This document shows positions 15,737 to 24,463 of a stretch of 64,000 nucleotides of DNA, piece after piece. The notes beneath the pieces are model-generated. The model made no database searches. It was not told the origin of the DNA and saw only the letters and a list, made by a program, of their open reading frames with translations. The number at the start of each line of letters is the position of its first letter. Positions within the stretch are counted from its first letter, which is position 1. A program made the translations under genes and the position numbers. The DNA is taken from contig JAZKHE010000002.1 in assembly GCA_040385525.1 (NCBI GenBank), forward strand, positions 496,001 to 560,000, given 5' to 3'. This stretch comes from JAZKHE01 sp040385525. Its GTDB lineage: Bacteria > Bacteroidota > Bacteroidia > UBA4408.

Positions 15737-16663
15737 TTACTTCTTATACGAAATAATGTGTCTTTCTTTTTTGCTTTCGTAAATGTCAGCTATTGTAACT
15801 AAAATTCCTGTTTCTTCTACATCGCCAAAATGATCGTTTACCGCAGTACCAAACATTTTCATGGTAGGAGATAAGTTCATGTATTGGTTTACCAATGGAG
15901 GAATATTTTCGCCTAACTCACGAACTTTTGCATTTAAAACTTTAAAGCCTTCTTTATAATCTAAACCTTTAAAAAAGCTTTCCATTTTCGCTGAATCGCC
16001 TTCTAGTTTTAACGGATTTTTAGGCACAACTAATTTATCTGCATCAGGAAAATAAAAATTCATAAAAAACAGAATTAAATCTCTGGCTTCTTTATTAAAA
16101 TCGGTATACATAGTTACCTTTCCGTAAAAGTATTTTACATCAGGATTATCAACAACCACAGCGCCTAAGCCATCCCATAAATTATCTAACGAAAAAAGTC
16201 CTTTTCTGTTTTTTGATGGTTGATATTTAGGTTGTACAAAAGATCTTCCTAACTCAACTGTATAAGGAATATATTCTGCAATAAATTTTTTAGAAAAAGT
16301 TAAAATTTCTGTAGTTGCCAATTGCGGATTTCCATCTTTGTCAAAAGGAACATCTTTACATTTTATATAACGATAGCCGCCAATAATTTCATTTTCAATG
16401 GGGTCCCAAACTATTAATTGTTTGTAGGGCATATTAGGTGTTGTGTCAAAATCATCAATGTCAATTTCTTTACCTGTTCCTCCGCCAGCGTCTCTGAAAC
16501 TTTCTTCGCGAAGTCTGCCAATTTCCTTCATTACATTAGGAGAATCGTGATGCGTAACAATATATATTTCGTTATCGCCATAATTAGTAGTTCTAACAAA
16601 TCGGTCTTTGTTAAGTTCTTTTAGTAATAGCTCTTTAGAAATTGGTGGTGTAATTGGCTGCAT
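15737..16663 (-). CDS. glsB: GNAT-type N-acyltransferase, glycine/ornithine lipid synthesis (GlsB/OlsB-like)
   Basis: 308 residues. The region around VMKEIGRLREESFRDAGGGTGKEIDIDDFD (about 45-75) followed by KQLIVWDPIENEIIGGYRYI is the pattern of the OlsB/hemolysin-like acetyltransferase family, whose members N-acylate an amino acid with 3-hydroxy fatty acid from ACP. In Bacteroides the homolog GlsB makes N-acyl-glycine, the first step of glycine lipids. The second-step O-acyltransferase candidate is encoded directly upstream (16703-17542, 39 bp apart), which supports the assignment. Whether the amino acid is glycine or ornithine cannot be read from sequence. Confidence 0.75.
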   Translation of the reverse strand: MQPITPPISKELLLKELNKDRFVRTTNYGDNEIYIVTHHDSPNVMKEIGRLREESFRDAGGGTGKEIDIDDFDTTPNMPYKQLIVWDPIENEIIGGYRYIKCKDVPFDKDGNPQLATTEILTFSKKFIAEYIPYTVELGRSFVQPKYQPSKNRKGLFSLDNLWDGLGAVVVDNPDVKYFYGKVTMYTDFNKEARDLILFFMNFYFPDADKLVVPKNPLKLEGDSAKMESFFKGLDYKEGFKVLNAKVRELGENIPPLVNQYMNLSPTMKMFGTAVNDHFGDVEETGILVTIADIYESKKERHIISYKK

Positions 16664-16702
16664 AAAATAGTTTCGCTTTTTATAAAGATAGTTAAATAAT
16701 GC

Positions 16703-17542
16703 TTAAAACTCCAAGTGCGGGTCAATAGCTAATTTATAAACGTGTTCTTTAATTTTTTCTGTAGCAGTAAAATCGTCTAGTTGAATAAATTTTGAAGCGT
16801 TGATTGGTTTACCAAATGTAATTTTTATAGTTTGATTTTTTTGCTTAAACATTTCGTCAACTAAATAAAGCATTTCTATATTTGCTTTAATCCCCATTTT
16901 TTTTCTGTAAAAAGCAAGGTTGTAAAAAAAGCGAGAATTTTTTGCTTCAATATAAGTAGGCACAATAGGTAAATAGTATTTTTTTGCCTTAACAACAAAA
17001 CTTTTTCTCCATTGCAAATCCATAATTTCCCCGTCTATTCTGCGCGAACATAAACCCGCTGGAAATATTAGTGTAGCTTGGTTTGATCCATAATGTGTGT
17101 CAATTGCATCAAGAGAATCTTTAGAGTTTTTTCCGTGTTTATTTACTTCTAACCAAAGGTTTTTTAAATTATCTAGATTTCCTAAAATATCGTTTACAAT
17201 AAATTTTAAATCTTTTCTTTTTGTACCAACTGCCTTAATTAATGCAAGCCCATCTATTCCTCCTAGTGGGTGGTTAGATGCAACAACTACGCCGCCTTGT
17301 AATGGTATGTTTTCTATACCTTCTATAATAATATTTACGCCAATGTGTTCGTCTAAAATAGCATTAACAAAAGCAAAATCGTAATGATTTTTATATTTTT
17401 CGAGGCCAGCATTTATATCATCTTGGTGAATAGTTTTCTTAAGATAAGAAAGTACAAATCTTGGTAACCATTTTAAAAGTGTTGGATTTTTACTTTTTAT
17501 TACCGCCTCTAAATCAATTTTCTTAACACTTTCCTTGGTCAT
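16703..17542 (-). CDS. glsA: PlsC-like O-acyltransferase, second step of glycine/ornithine lipid synthesis (GlsA/OlsA-like)
   Basis: 279 residues. The acyltransferase block I is ASNHPLGGIDGLAL (about 108-121), block III is FPAGLCSRR (about 160-168), and IVPTYIEAKNSRF follows. The Bacteroidota subfamily has NHPLGGxDG rather than the textbook NHxxxxD of PlsC. This enzyme would O-acylate the 3-hydroxyl of the N-acyl amino acid made by the adjacent GlsB-like protein. The minus-strand order glsA then glsB with 39 bp between them indicates an operon. A TAnnTTTG box (17565-17572) lies 22 bp before its ATG. Confidence 0.75.
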   Translation of the reverse strand: MTKESVKKIDLEAVIKSKNPTLLKWLPRFVLSYLKKTIHQDDINAGLEKYKNHYDFAFVNAILDEHIGVNIIIEGIENIPLQGGVVVASNHPLGGIDGLALIKAVGTKRKDLKFIVNDILGNLDNLKNLWLEVNKHGKNSKDSLDAIDTHYGSNQATLIFPAGLCSRRIDGEIMDLQWRKSFVVKAKKYYLPIVPTYIEAKNSRFFYNLAFYRKKMGIKANIEMLYLVDEMFKQKNQTIKITFGKPINASKFIQLDDFTATEKIKEHVYKLAIDPHLEF

Positions 17543-17564
17543 GCTTATTCAATAATATAGAAAA

Positions 17565-17572
17565 CAAAGGTA
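17565..17572 (-). promoter_or_regulatory. Putative -7 box of the glsA-glsB pair
   Basis: TACCTTTG on the minus strand fits TAnnTTTG and lies 22 bp before the ATG of the acyltransferase. No TTTG is seen at the normal -33 distance. Confidence 0.4.
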
Positions 17573-17752
17573 ATTAAAATCGAAAAATAAGCTAACAATC
17601 AGCAAAATTCAAATCCCACTTTCGGTCGATTTTGATTGTTATTTACTCAAAAAATTCCCACTTTTAAACATTGTTTTAAATTATTGATAATCAGTTATTT
17701 AAAATGAAATAAAGTTGCAAAAGAGTTTGAAAAGTCAAAAAGTTTTTAACAA

Positions 17753-17780
17753 TGTGGTAGGATATGGTAAAATGTGGTAA
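17753..17780 (+). promoter_or_regulatory. MraZ-type operator upstream of mraZ
   Basis: Three direct repeats TGTGGTAG (17753), TATGGTAA (17763) and TGTGGTAA (17773) are spaced exactly 10 bp apart, ending 41 bp before the mraZ start. In Escherichia coli MraZ binds three TGGGN repeats at 10-bp spacing upstream of its own gene; here the core would be TGGTA. A weak -7-like box follows at about 17785-17795. Function by analogy. Confidence 0.65.
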
Positions 17781-17820
17781 AAAATTGTATAATTTTACGA
17801 CTAATAACGAAAATCAATAG

Positions 17821-18297
17821 ATGACAAGTTTTTTAGGTGAATATGAATGCAAGGTTGACGACAAAGGAAGAATACTAATTCCTGCGGCGTTAAAAAAGCA
17901 AATTTCTTCCGATGCTCAGGAGAAGTTTGTGATAAACCGTGGATTTGAAAAACACTTAACGCTTTATCCAATGAACGAGTGGAACATTATTAGTGCAACA
18001 GTAAACAAGCTTAATTTATTTGAAAAGAAAAATAGATTATTCGTGCGTATGTTTCATAATGGCGCAACCGAATTAGAAATGGATAATGCGAGCAGAATTT
18101 TATTACCTAAAACATTATGTAAAGATGTAATGATTGAAAAAGAGGTGATACTTTTTGCGTATTCAAATCGAATTGAGGTTTGGTCTAAGAAAGAGTACGA
18201 AAACATGCTGAAAGATGAGTCGGTTGATTTTGCTTCGTTAGCAGAAGAAGTAATGGGAAGCTCAACTAAATCCGATTCTTCCAATGCAGTATCATAA
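17821..18297 (+). CDS. mraZ: Transcriptional regulator MraZ
   Basis: 158 residues, first gene of the dcw cluster. It contains two AbrB-like SpoVT half-domains: FLGEYECKVDDKGRILIPAALK (about 4-25) and GATELEMDNASRILLPKTLCK (about 81-101), each with the Asp-x-x-x-Arg-hydrophobic-Pro core. MraZ forms a ring that binds repeats upstream of its own gene and represses the dcw operon; the matching repeats are at 17753-17780. The last 14 bp overlap rsmH. It carries a short Ser-rich tail. Confidence 0.95.
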   Translation: MTSFLGEYECKVDDKGRILIPAALKKQISSDAQEKFVINRGFEKHLTLYPMNEWNIISATVNKLNLFEKKNRLFVRMFHNGATELEMDNASRILLPKTLCKDVMIEKEVILFAYSNRIEVWSKKEYENMLKDESVDFASLAEEVMGSSTKSDSSNAVS

Positions 18298-19180
18298 TCC
18301 AGTTCTTTTACAAGATTGTATAGATGGTTTAAATATTAAACCAGATGGTGTGTATGTGGATGTAACTTTTGGTGGCGGAGGTCATTCAAGAGAAATTTTA
18401 AAACATTTAACCACTGGTAAATTAATTGCTTTTGATCAAGATGCTGATGCAATTGAAAACAAACCTGATAACGCGAATTTGATTTTAATAAATCAAAATT
18501 TTAGATACTTAAAAAATTATTTGCGTTTGCATCAAATAACTCAAATCGACGGATTGCTAGCAGATTTAGGCGTTTCGTCGCATCAGTTTGATGTTGCAGA
18601 AAGAGGTTTCTCAATTCGCTTTGATGCTGATTTAGATATGAGAATGAATAAAAATGCTACGCTAACGGCAAAGCAAATTTTAAATACATACGAAGAAGCT
18701 AAGCTTGTTATTCTTTTTAAAGAATATGGAGAAGTAATAAATGCTAAGTTTTTAGTAAAATTAATTTGTGAGTATCGTTCGCAACAAAGTATAAACACGG
18801 TAGATCAGTTTAAACAACTAATTAAAAGAGCAACTCCTCGTCAAAAAGAAAATCAGTTTTTGGCTCAGGTTTTTCAGGCATTACGAATAGAAGTAAACGA
18901 CGAATTGCAAGTGTTAAAAGAAATGTTGGAGCAAGCGGTTGATTTGTTAAAACCGAGTGGACGATTAGTTGTAATGTCATACCATTCATTAGAAGATAAG
19001 TTGGTTAAAAACTACATAAAGCAAGGTAAATTTTTTGGCGAAGCAGAAAAAGATTTTTTTGGAAACGTAACTGTTCCACTAAAACAAATAACACGCAAAC
19101 CAATTGTACCTGCTGATGTTGAAGTGCTAACGAATAGCAGAGCAAGAAGTGCGAAATTAAGAATTGCAGAAAAAATATAA
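18284..19180 (+). CDS. rsmH: 16S rRNA (cytosine-1402-N4)-methyltransferase
   Basis: 298 residues, typical length. The SAM-binding motif appears as YVDVTFGGGGHSREIL (about 22-37); LADLGVSSHQFD, GFSIRFDADLDMRMN and the C-terminal VMSYHSLEDKLVKNYI are all RsmH signatures. The enzyme methylates N4 of C1402 in the 16S rRNA decoding centre. Its start lies inside mraZ and its stop overlaps the next gene by one base, indicating translational coupling. Confidence 0.96.
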   Translation: MQYHNPVLLQDCIDGLNIKPDGVYVDVTFGGGGHSREILKHLTTGKLIAFDQDADAIENKPDNANLILINQNFRYLKNYLRLHQITQIDGLLADLGVSSHQFDVAERGFSIRFDADLDMRMNKNATLTAKQILNTYEEAKLVILFKEYGEVINAKFLVKLICEYRSQQSINTVDQFKQLIKRATPRQKENQFLAQVFQALRIEVNDELQVLKEMLEQAVDLLKPSGRLVVMSYHSLEDKLVKNYIKQGKFFGEAEKDFFGNVTVPLKQITRKPIVPADVEVLTNSRARSAKLRIAEKI

Positions 19181-19620
19181 TGGCAAAAAATTCATTTAAA
19201 GAAATAAAAAGTGAAGAGCCAATTATTAATGAGGCTGTTGTAACTGAAGAAGTTAAATCGAGAGCAAAAGCTAGCGACAATAAAATAACTAAATCAGTAG
19301 CAGATGTTTTTTCGGGTAATTTTTTAACGCGAGATAATACAGTTAAGCAATTGCCATTTATAATTTTTTTATGCGTAATGGCAATGGGTTACATCGCAAA
19401 TAGTTATTACGCAGAAAGAACAGTTAGAGAAATAAATAAAGTAACAAACGAAATTAAAGAATTACGTTCAGAATATATTACAACAAAATCTGATTTGATG
19501 TATTTAAGCAAACAATCAGAAGTTGCAAGAGCTGTTCAAGAAATTGGTTTGAAAGAATCGGTTGTTCCGCCAAAAAAAATAGTGATAGAAACAAAAATAG
19601 ATACAGTTAAAAACAAATAG
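19180..19620 (+). CDS. FtsL-like cell-division protein
   Basis: 146 residues: a cytoplasmic N-terminal region of about 58 residues, one transmembrane helix (about 60-78, LPFIIFLCVMAMGYIANSYY), then a coiled coil (about 80-118, EINKVTNEIKELRSEYITTKSDLM) ending in a Pro/Lys tail. This is the topology of FtsL, the bitopic partner of FtsQ/FtsB that activates FtsWI, and position between rsmH and ftsI is the standard ftsL position. Sequence identity to classical FtsL is low, as usual in Bacteroidota. Start and stop each overlap the neighbour by one base. Confidence 0.85.
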   Translation: MAKNSFKEIKSEEPIINEAVVTEEVKSRAKASDNKITKSVADVFSGNFLTRDNTVKQLPFIIFLCVMAMGYIANSYYAERTVREINKVTNEIKELRSEYITTKSDLMYLSKQSEVARAVQEIGLKESVVPPKKIVIETKIDTVKNK

Positions 19621-21734
19621 TGGACGCTAAAAAAGACATATTGTGGAGAGTTTACCTGGTTTATGGGTTTATGCTGCTTTTTGGGCTCATTATATTAGTT
19701 AATGTGTTTAAAATTCAAGTTATAGAAGGCGATGATTGGAGAGAAAAAGCAAAGGAACTAACAATGGCTTATAAAAATATTGAAGCTGTTCGCGGAAATA
19801 TTTTTGCCGAAGATGGCGCTCTTTTAGCTACATCTTTACCTATTTACGAAATTAGAATGGACCTTGTTACGGATCCAATTACCGATAAAGTTTTTAACGA
19901 AAATGTAGATTCTTTAGCGCTTTGCTTAAGCAATTTGTTTCAAGATAAATCTAAACAACAATATAAAGCAGAACTAAAAAAAGGTCGTCAAAAAAAATCA
20001 CGTTATCATTTTATACAAAGAAATGTCAGGTATAACGAATTAAAAGAACTTAAAACATTTCCAATTTTTAGACTAGGAAAATACAAAGGTGGATTAATTT
20101 ATATTCAAAAAAATAAACGCGAATTACCTTTTAGAAATTTAGCAGCTCGAACTTTAGGTTACGACAGAGAATCGGCTAAACCAGTGGGAATTGAAGGTGC
20201 TTACAATTCGTATTTAAAAGGTGTAAGCGGAAAACGTTTAATGCAAAAAATTGCAGGAAATGTTTGGATGCCTGTTAACGATGAAAACGAAGTAGAACCA
20301 GATGACGGTGCTGATGTTTTTACAACTATTGATGTAAATATTCAAGATGTGGCGCATACAGCTTTGTTGCGTCAATTGCAATTGCATAGCGCAGATCACG
20401 GTTGTGTGGCGGTTATGGAAGTCGCAACAGGCGAAGTAAAAGCTATCGTTAATTTATCGCGTGTTGATTCTTTAAATTACATAGAGAAATATAATTATGT
20501 AATTGGCGAAAGCACTGAGCCGGGTTCTACATTTAAGTTAGCGTCTTTAATGGCTGCTATGGAAGATGGTTATGCTGATTTAGGCGATATGGTTGATACG
20601 GAAGATGGCACAACTAAATTTTATGATTATACTATGCGCGATTCTCATGAAGGTGGATTTGGTAGAATTACTTTACAAGAGTCATTTGAAAAATCTTCTA
20701 ACGTAGCCGTTTCAAAGATAATTCAGAAGCATTATCAAAAAAATCCGCAACGCTTTATTGATAAGCTAACTCAGTTTGGTTTAGCAACACCGCTTAATTT
20801 AGAAATTGCAGGAGAAGGTGTTCCAAAAATAAAAAACAGAAAAGATAAGGATTGGTCGGGTGTAACATTGCCAGTTATGTCTATTGGCTACGAAACGCGT
20901 TCTACACCAATGCAAATGCTTACATTTTATAATACAGTGGCAAATAATGGAGTAATGGTAAAGCCAATGTTTGTAAAGGAATTAAGAGAAAAAGGAAAAG
21001 TAGTAAAATCATTTTCTCCAACTATTGTTCGTCAAAAAATTTGTTCGCAACAAACTATAGACAAAGCAAAAAAAATGTTAGAAGGTGTTGTAGAACGTGG
21101 TACGGCTACTAATTTAAAAAATCCAAATTTTAAAATTGCTGGTAAAACAGGAACTGCACAAATTGCTAACGGAAAATATGGTTACAAGTATCAACAAAAA
21201 GTAAGTTATCAAGCTTCGTTTTGTGGCTATTTTCCAGCAGATAATCCTAAGTATACTTGCATAGTTGTGGTAAATGCTCCTAGCAATAAAGTGTATTACG
21301 GAAATTTAGTTGCAGGTCCAATTTTTAAAGAAATAGCAGATAAAATTTATTCAAGCAGTTTAGATATTCATAAGGATTTATTAGCTGAGAAAGAAGAAGG
21401 GCAAGTGTTTTCTCCATACTGTAAATCTGGAAAAAAATCTGATTTCGAAATAATTACTCAGCAATTAAATCTAAAAAATTCTGGAGCAAAAAATGAAGAT
21501 ATAGATTGGGTAAGCGCTTCTACAAAAGAAAATGAAATTGTTTTTTCAAACCGAAAAATTTCAGAAAACCAAGTGCCTAACGTTGCTGGAATGGGAATTC
21601 GCGATGCAGTTTTTTTGTTAGAAAATAATGGTTTGGTAGTTAAAACAAACGGAAGAGGGATTGTATCAAAACAATCGATTCCAGCAGGAACAAAAATTAA
21701 AAAAGGAACAATTATTTTACTTGAGCTAGCGTAA
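19620..21734 (+). CDS. ftsI: Penicillin-binding protein 3, septal transpeptidase
   Basis: 704 residues, starting with GTG inside the stop of the preceding gene (TAGTG). One N-terminal transmembrane helix (about 9-31), a dimerisation domain, and a transpeptidase domain with the serine nucleophile motif STFK at 303-306 (PGSTFKLASL), SSN in FEKSSNVAVSK, and KTG at 509-511 (GKTGTAQI). A C-terminal PASTA domain (about 640-704, VPNVAGMGIRDAVFLLE) is present, as is usual in Bacteroidota and gram-positive homologs but not in Escherichia coli FtsI. It cross-links peptidoglycan at the septum with FtsW. Confidence 0.95.
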   Translation: MDAKKDILWRVYLVYGFMLLFGLIILVNVFKIQVIEGDDWREKAKELTMAYKNIEAVRGNIFAEDGALLATSLPIYEIRMDLVTDPITDKVFNENVDSLALCLSNLFQDKSKQQYKAELKKGRQKKSRYHFIQRNVRYNELKELKTFPIFRLGKYKGGLIYIQKNKRELPFRNLAARTLGYDRESAKPVGIEGAYNSYLKGVSGKRLMQKIAGNVWMPVNDENEVEPDDGADVFTTIDVNIQDVAHTALLRQLQLHSADHGCVAVMEVATGEVKAIVNLSRVDSLNYIEKYNYVIGESTEPGSTFKLASLMAAMEDGYADLGDMVDTEDGTTKFYDYTMRDSHEGGFGRITLQESFEKSSNVAVSKIIQKHYQKNPQRFIDKLTQFGLATPLNLEIAGEGVPKIKNRKDKDWSGVTLPVMSIGYETRSTPMQMLTFYNTVANNGVMVKPMFVKELREKGKVVKSFSPTIVRQKICSQQTIDKAKKMLEGVVERGTATNLKNPNFKIAGKTGTAQIANGKYGYKYQQKVSYQASFCGYFPADNPKYTCIVVVNAPSNKVYYGNLVAGPIFKEIADKIYSSSLDIHKDLLAEKEEGQVFSPYCKSGKKSDFEIITQQLNLKNSGAKNEDIDWVSASTKENEIVFSNRKISENQVPNVAGMGIRDAVFLLENNGLVVKTNGRGIVSKQSIPAGTKIKKGTIILLELA

Positions 21735-23192
21735 ATGAAATTACTGAGCGACATATTATATAAAGTTAGAATTGACGAAGTAATTGGGTCAACACACTTA
21801 GCTATCGAATCCATTCAATTTGATTCACGTAAAGTAGATAAGCTTGGTGTTTTTGTTGCCATTAAAGGAGAGGTAACTGATGGTCATGCTTACATTCAAC
21901 AAACAATTGAAAAAGGTGTAGTTGCTGTTGTTTGCGAAGTATTGCCCGAAATAATTAACGAATCAATAACCTATGTAAAAGTTAAGAATGCTAACGAAGC
22001 TTTGGCTTATATGGCAAATAATTTTTACGATAATCCTTCAGAAAAAATAAAATTAGTAGGTATTACGGGAACTAATGGTAAAACAACTTCTGTAACACTT
22101 CTATATAATTTATTTAAAAATTTAGGATACAAAGTTGGTTTAATCTCTACAGTTAAAAATTGTATTGATAGAGAAGAAATTCCTGCAACGCATACAACAC
22201 CAGATTCTTTAATGTTAAATCAACTATTACAAAAAATGGTTGAAAAAGGCTGTACTTACTGCTTTATGGAAGTTAGCTCGCATGCGGTTATACAACATAG
22301 AATTACAGGTATAAATTTTAAAATTGCTGGTTTTACAAATATTACACATGATCATTTAGATTATCACAAAACATTCGACAATTATATTTTAGCAAAAAAA
22401 GGATTTTTCGACGCATTAAATTTTGGAGCTATTGCTTTAGTAAATAAAGATGATAGACACGGAATGGTAATGATGCAAAATACAAAAGCAACTAAAAAAA
22501 CTTTTTCGTTGCATTCTGTTTCCGATTTTAAATGCAAGATTATTGAAAATCATTTTAACGGATTGCTTTTAAATATAGATGGTACGGAGCTTTGGACAAA
22601 ATTAATTGGCAGCTTTAACGCCTATAATTTATTGCTAGTTTATTCTATTGCAATTTTGTTAAAAGAAAATAAAACAAATGTTCTTACTGCAATAAGTAAT
22701 TTATCTTCTGTTGAAGGAAGATTTCAATTTATTAAAAACAAGCAAAATATTGTTGGTATTGTAGATTATGCACATACGCCCGATGCGTTAAAAAATGTTT
22801 TAAAAACAATTCAAGATATAAGAACTGGTAACGAAAAAGTAATTACTGTAATAGGTTGTGGCGGAGATAGAGATGCTTTAAAACGCCCTATAATGGCAGA
22901 AATTGCTTGTTCAATGAGTGATAAAGTTATTCTTACTTCTGATAATCCAAGAAGTGAAGACCCACAAGCAATTGTTGATGAAATGAAAAAAGGAGTTGAT
23001 CCTTCAAGTGCTAGAAAAACCTTATCCATTTTAGATAGAAAAGAAGCAATAAAAACAGCTTGTTCATTAGCAGCAAGCAACGATATTATTTTGATAGCAG
23101 GAAAAGGACACGAAAAATACCAAGACATAAAAGGAGTTAAATTTCCTTTTGATGATATGCAAGAGTTACAAGAAGTATTATTAATAAATTAA
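21735..23192 (+). CDS. murE: UDP-MurNAc-L-Ala-D-Glu:meso-diaminopimelate ligase
   Basis: 485 residues, start immediately after the ftsI stop. The ATP-binding motif TGTNGKTT is at 111-118; the central domain has HTTPDSLMLNQLL and EVSSHAV; the C-terminal domain contains DYAHTPDALKNVL and DNPR at 403-406. DNPR is the meso-diaminopimelate specificity motif, so this organism should have A1-gamma-type peptidoglycan. The enzyme adds the third stem-peptide residue in the cytoplasm. Confidence 0.96.
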   Translation: MKLLSDILYKVRIDEVIGSTHLAIESIQFDSRKVDKLGVFVAIKGEVTDGHAYIQQTIEKGVVAVVCEVLPEIINESITYVKVKNANEALAYMANNFYDNPSEKIKLVGITGTNGKTTSVTLLYNLFKNLGYKVGLISTVKNCIDREEIPATHTTPDSLMLNQLLQKMVEKGCTYCFMEVSSHAVIQHRITGINFKIAGFTNITHDHLDYHKTFDNYILAKKGFFDALNFGAIALVNKDDRHGMVMMQNTKATKKTFSLHSVSDFKCKIIENHFNGLLLNIDGTELWTKLIGSFNAYNLLLVYSIAILLKENKTNVLTAISNLSSVEGRFQFIKNKQNIVGIVDYAHTPDALKNVLKTIQDIRTGNEKVITVIGCGGDRDALKRPIMAEIACSMSDKVILTSDNPRSEDPQAIVDEMKKGVDPSSARKTLSILDRKEAIKTACSLAASNDIILIAGKGHEKYQDIKGVKFPFDDMQELQEVLLIN

Positions 23193-23202
23193 GATAGAAT
23201 AG

Positions 23203-24462
23203 ATGTTTTATTATTTATTTGATTTTTTAGACAAACAGTTTGATTTTCCTGGAGCAGGAGTATTTCAATACATCTCTTTTAGAGCAGCTTTGTCACTTAT
23301 TTTTTCTTTAATTATTACACTTTTTTTAGGAAAAAGAATAATTGCTTTTTTACAGAAAAAACAAATTGGTGAGTCAATTCGCGATTTAGGTTTAGAAGGG
23401 CAATTGTCTAAAAAAGGAACGCCAACAATGGGCGGACTAATGATATTGGGAGGAATTATTATTCCAACTTTATTGTTTGCAAAATTAAATAACGTATATA
23501 TTATTTTAATGATTGCCTCAACCATTTGGTTAGGTTTAATTGGGTTTTTAGACGATTATATTAAGGTTTTCAAAAAAAATAAAGAAGGTTTAAAAGGAAG
23601 ATTTAAAGTTATTGGTCAAGTTGGAATTGGATTAATTGTAGGTTGTACATTGTATTTTAACGATAGTGTTGTTGTTAAAGAAAAGGTATACAATACAGCT
23701 GCAAACTCTGAGTTTTTTGAAGAACAAGTTATAGAAGGCAATCTTCCTCAGTACTCTAAAGAAGAAACAAAGTCTACTAAAACTACCATTCCTTTTTCTA
23801 AAAACAATGAATTCGATTATTCAGAAATACTTTCTTTTTTAGGTGATAACTATAAAGATTACGCTTGGTTAATTTTTATCCCAATGGTGATTTTTGTTGT
23901 AACAGCTGTTTCTAATGGCGCTAACATGACGGATGGTTTAGATGGATTGGCTGGAGGAACATCAGCAATTATTGGTGTAACGCTTGGTATATTGGCGTAT
24001 GTTTCTGGCAATACTGTTTTTGCAAATTATTTAAACATAATGTACATACCCGATAGCGGCGAGCTAGTAATTTTTATTGCCGCATTTGTGGGGGCTTGTG
24101 TTGGATTTTTGTGGTACAATACTTTTCCTGCACAAGTATTTATGGGCGATACAGGTAGTTTAGCATTGGGTGGAATTATTGCTGTTTTTGCACTTGCAAT
24201 TCGTAAAGAATTACTTATTCCAATATTATGTGGTGTTTTTCTTGTCGAAAATTTATCTGTAATACTTCAGGTAGCTTATTTCAAAAAAACAAAAAGAAAG
24301 CACGGATTAGAATATGCGCAAAAAAACAGATTGTTTAAAATGGCTCCATTGCATCATCATTATCAAAAACTAGGAATGCACGAGTCAAAAATTGTAACAC
24401 GTTTTTGGATTGTAGGTATTGCATTAGCGGTATTAACTATTGCAACATTAAAATTAAGATAA
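23203..24462 (+). CDS. mraY: Phospho-MurNAc-pentapeptide translocase
   Basis: 419 residues with about ten transmembrane helices. It transfers phospho-MurNAc-pentapeptide to undecaprenyl phosphate, making lipid I. Signatures: KKGTPTMGGLMI (about 68-79), the Asp pair in GFLDDYIKVFKKN, NMTDGLDGLAGG, and MAPLHHHYQKLG near the C-terminus. It is about 60 residues longer than the Escherichia coli enzyme because of an inserted hydrophilic loop (about 152-218, rich in Glu, Lys and Thr); this extended loop is typical of Bacteroidota MraY. Confidence 0.96.
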   Translation: MFYYLFDFLDKQFDFPGAGVFQYISFRAALSLIFSLIITLFLGKRIIAFLQKKQIGESIRDLGLEGQLSKKGTPTMGGLMILGGIIIPTLLFAKLNNVYIILMIASTIWLGLIGFLDDYIKVFKKNKEGLKGRFKVIGQVGIGLIVGCTLYFNDSVVVKEKVYNTAANSEFFEEQVIEGNLPQYSKEETKSTKTTIPFSKNNEFDYSEILSFLGDNYKDYAWLIFIPMVIFVVTAVSNGANMTDGLDGLAGGTSAIIGVTLGILAYVSGNTVFANYLNIMYIPDSGELVIFIAAFVGACVGFLWYNTFPAQVFMGDTGSLALGGIIAVFALAIRKELLIPILCGVFLVENLSVILQVAYFKKTKRKHGLEYAQKNRLFKMAPLHHHYQKLGMHESKIVTRFWIVGIALAVLTIATLKLR

Positions 24463-24463
24463 A

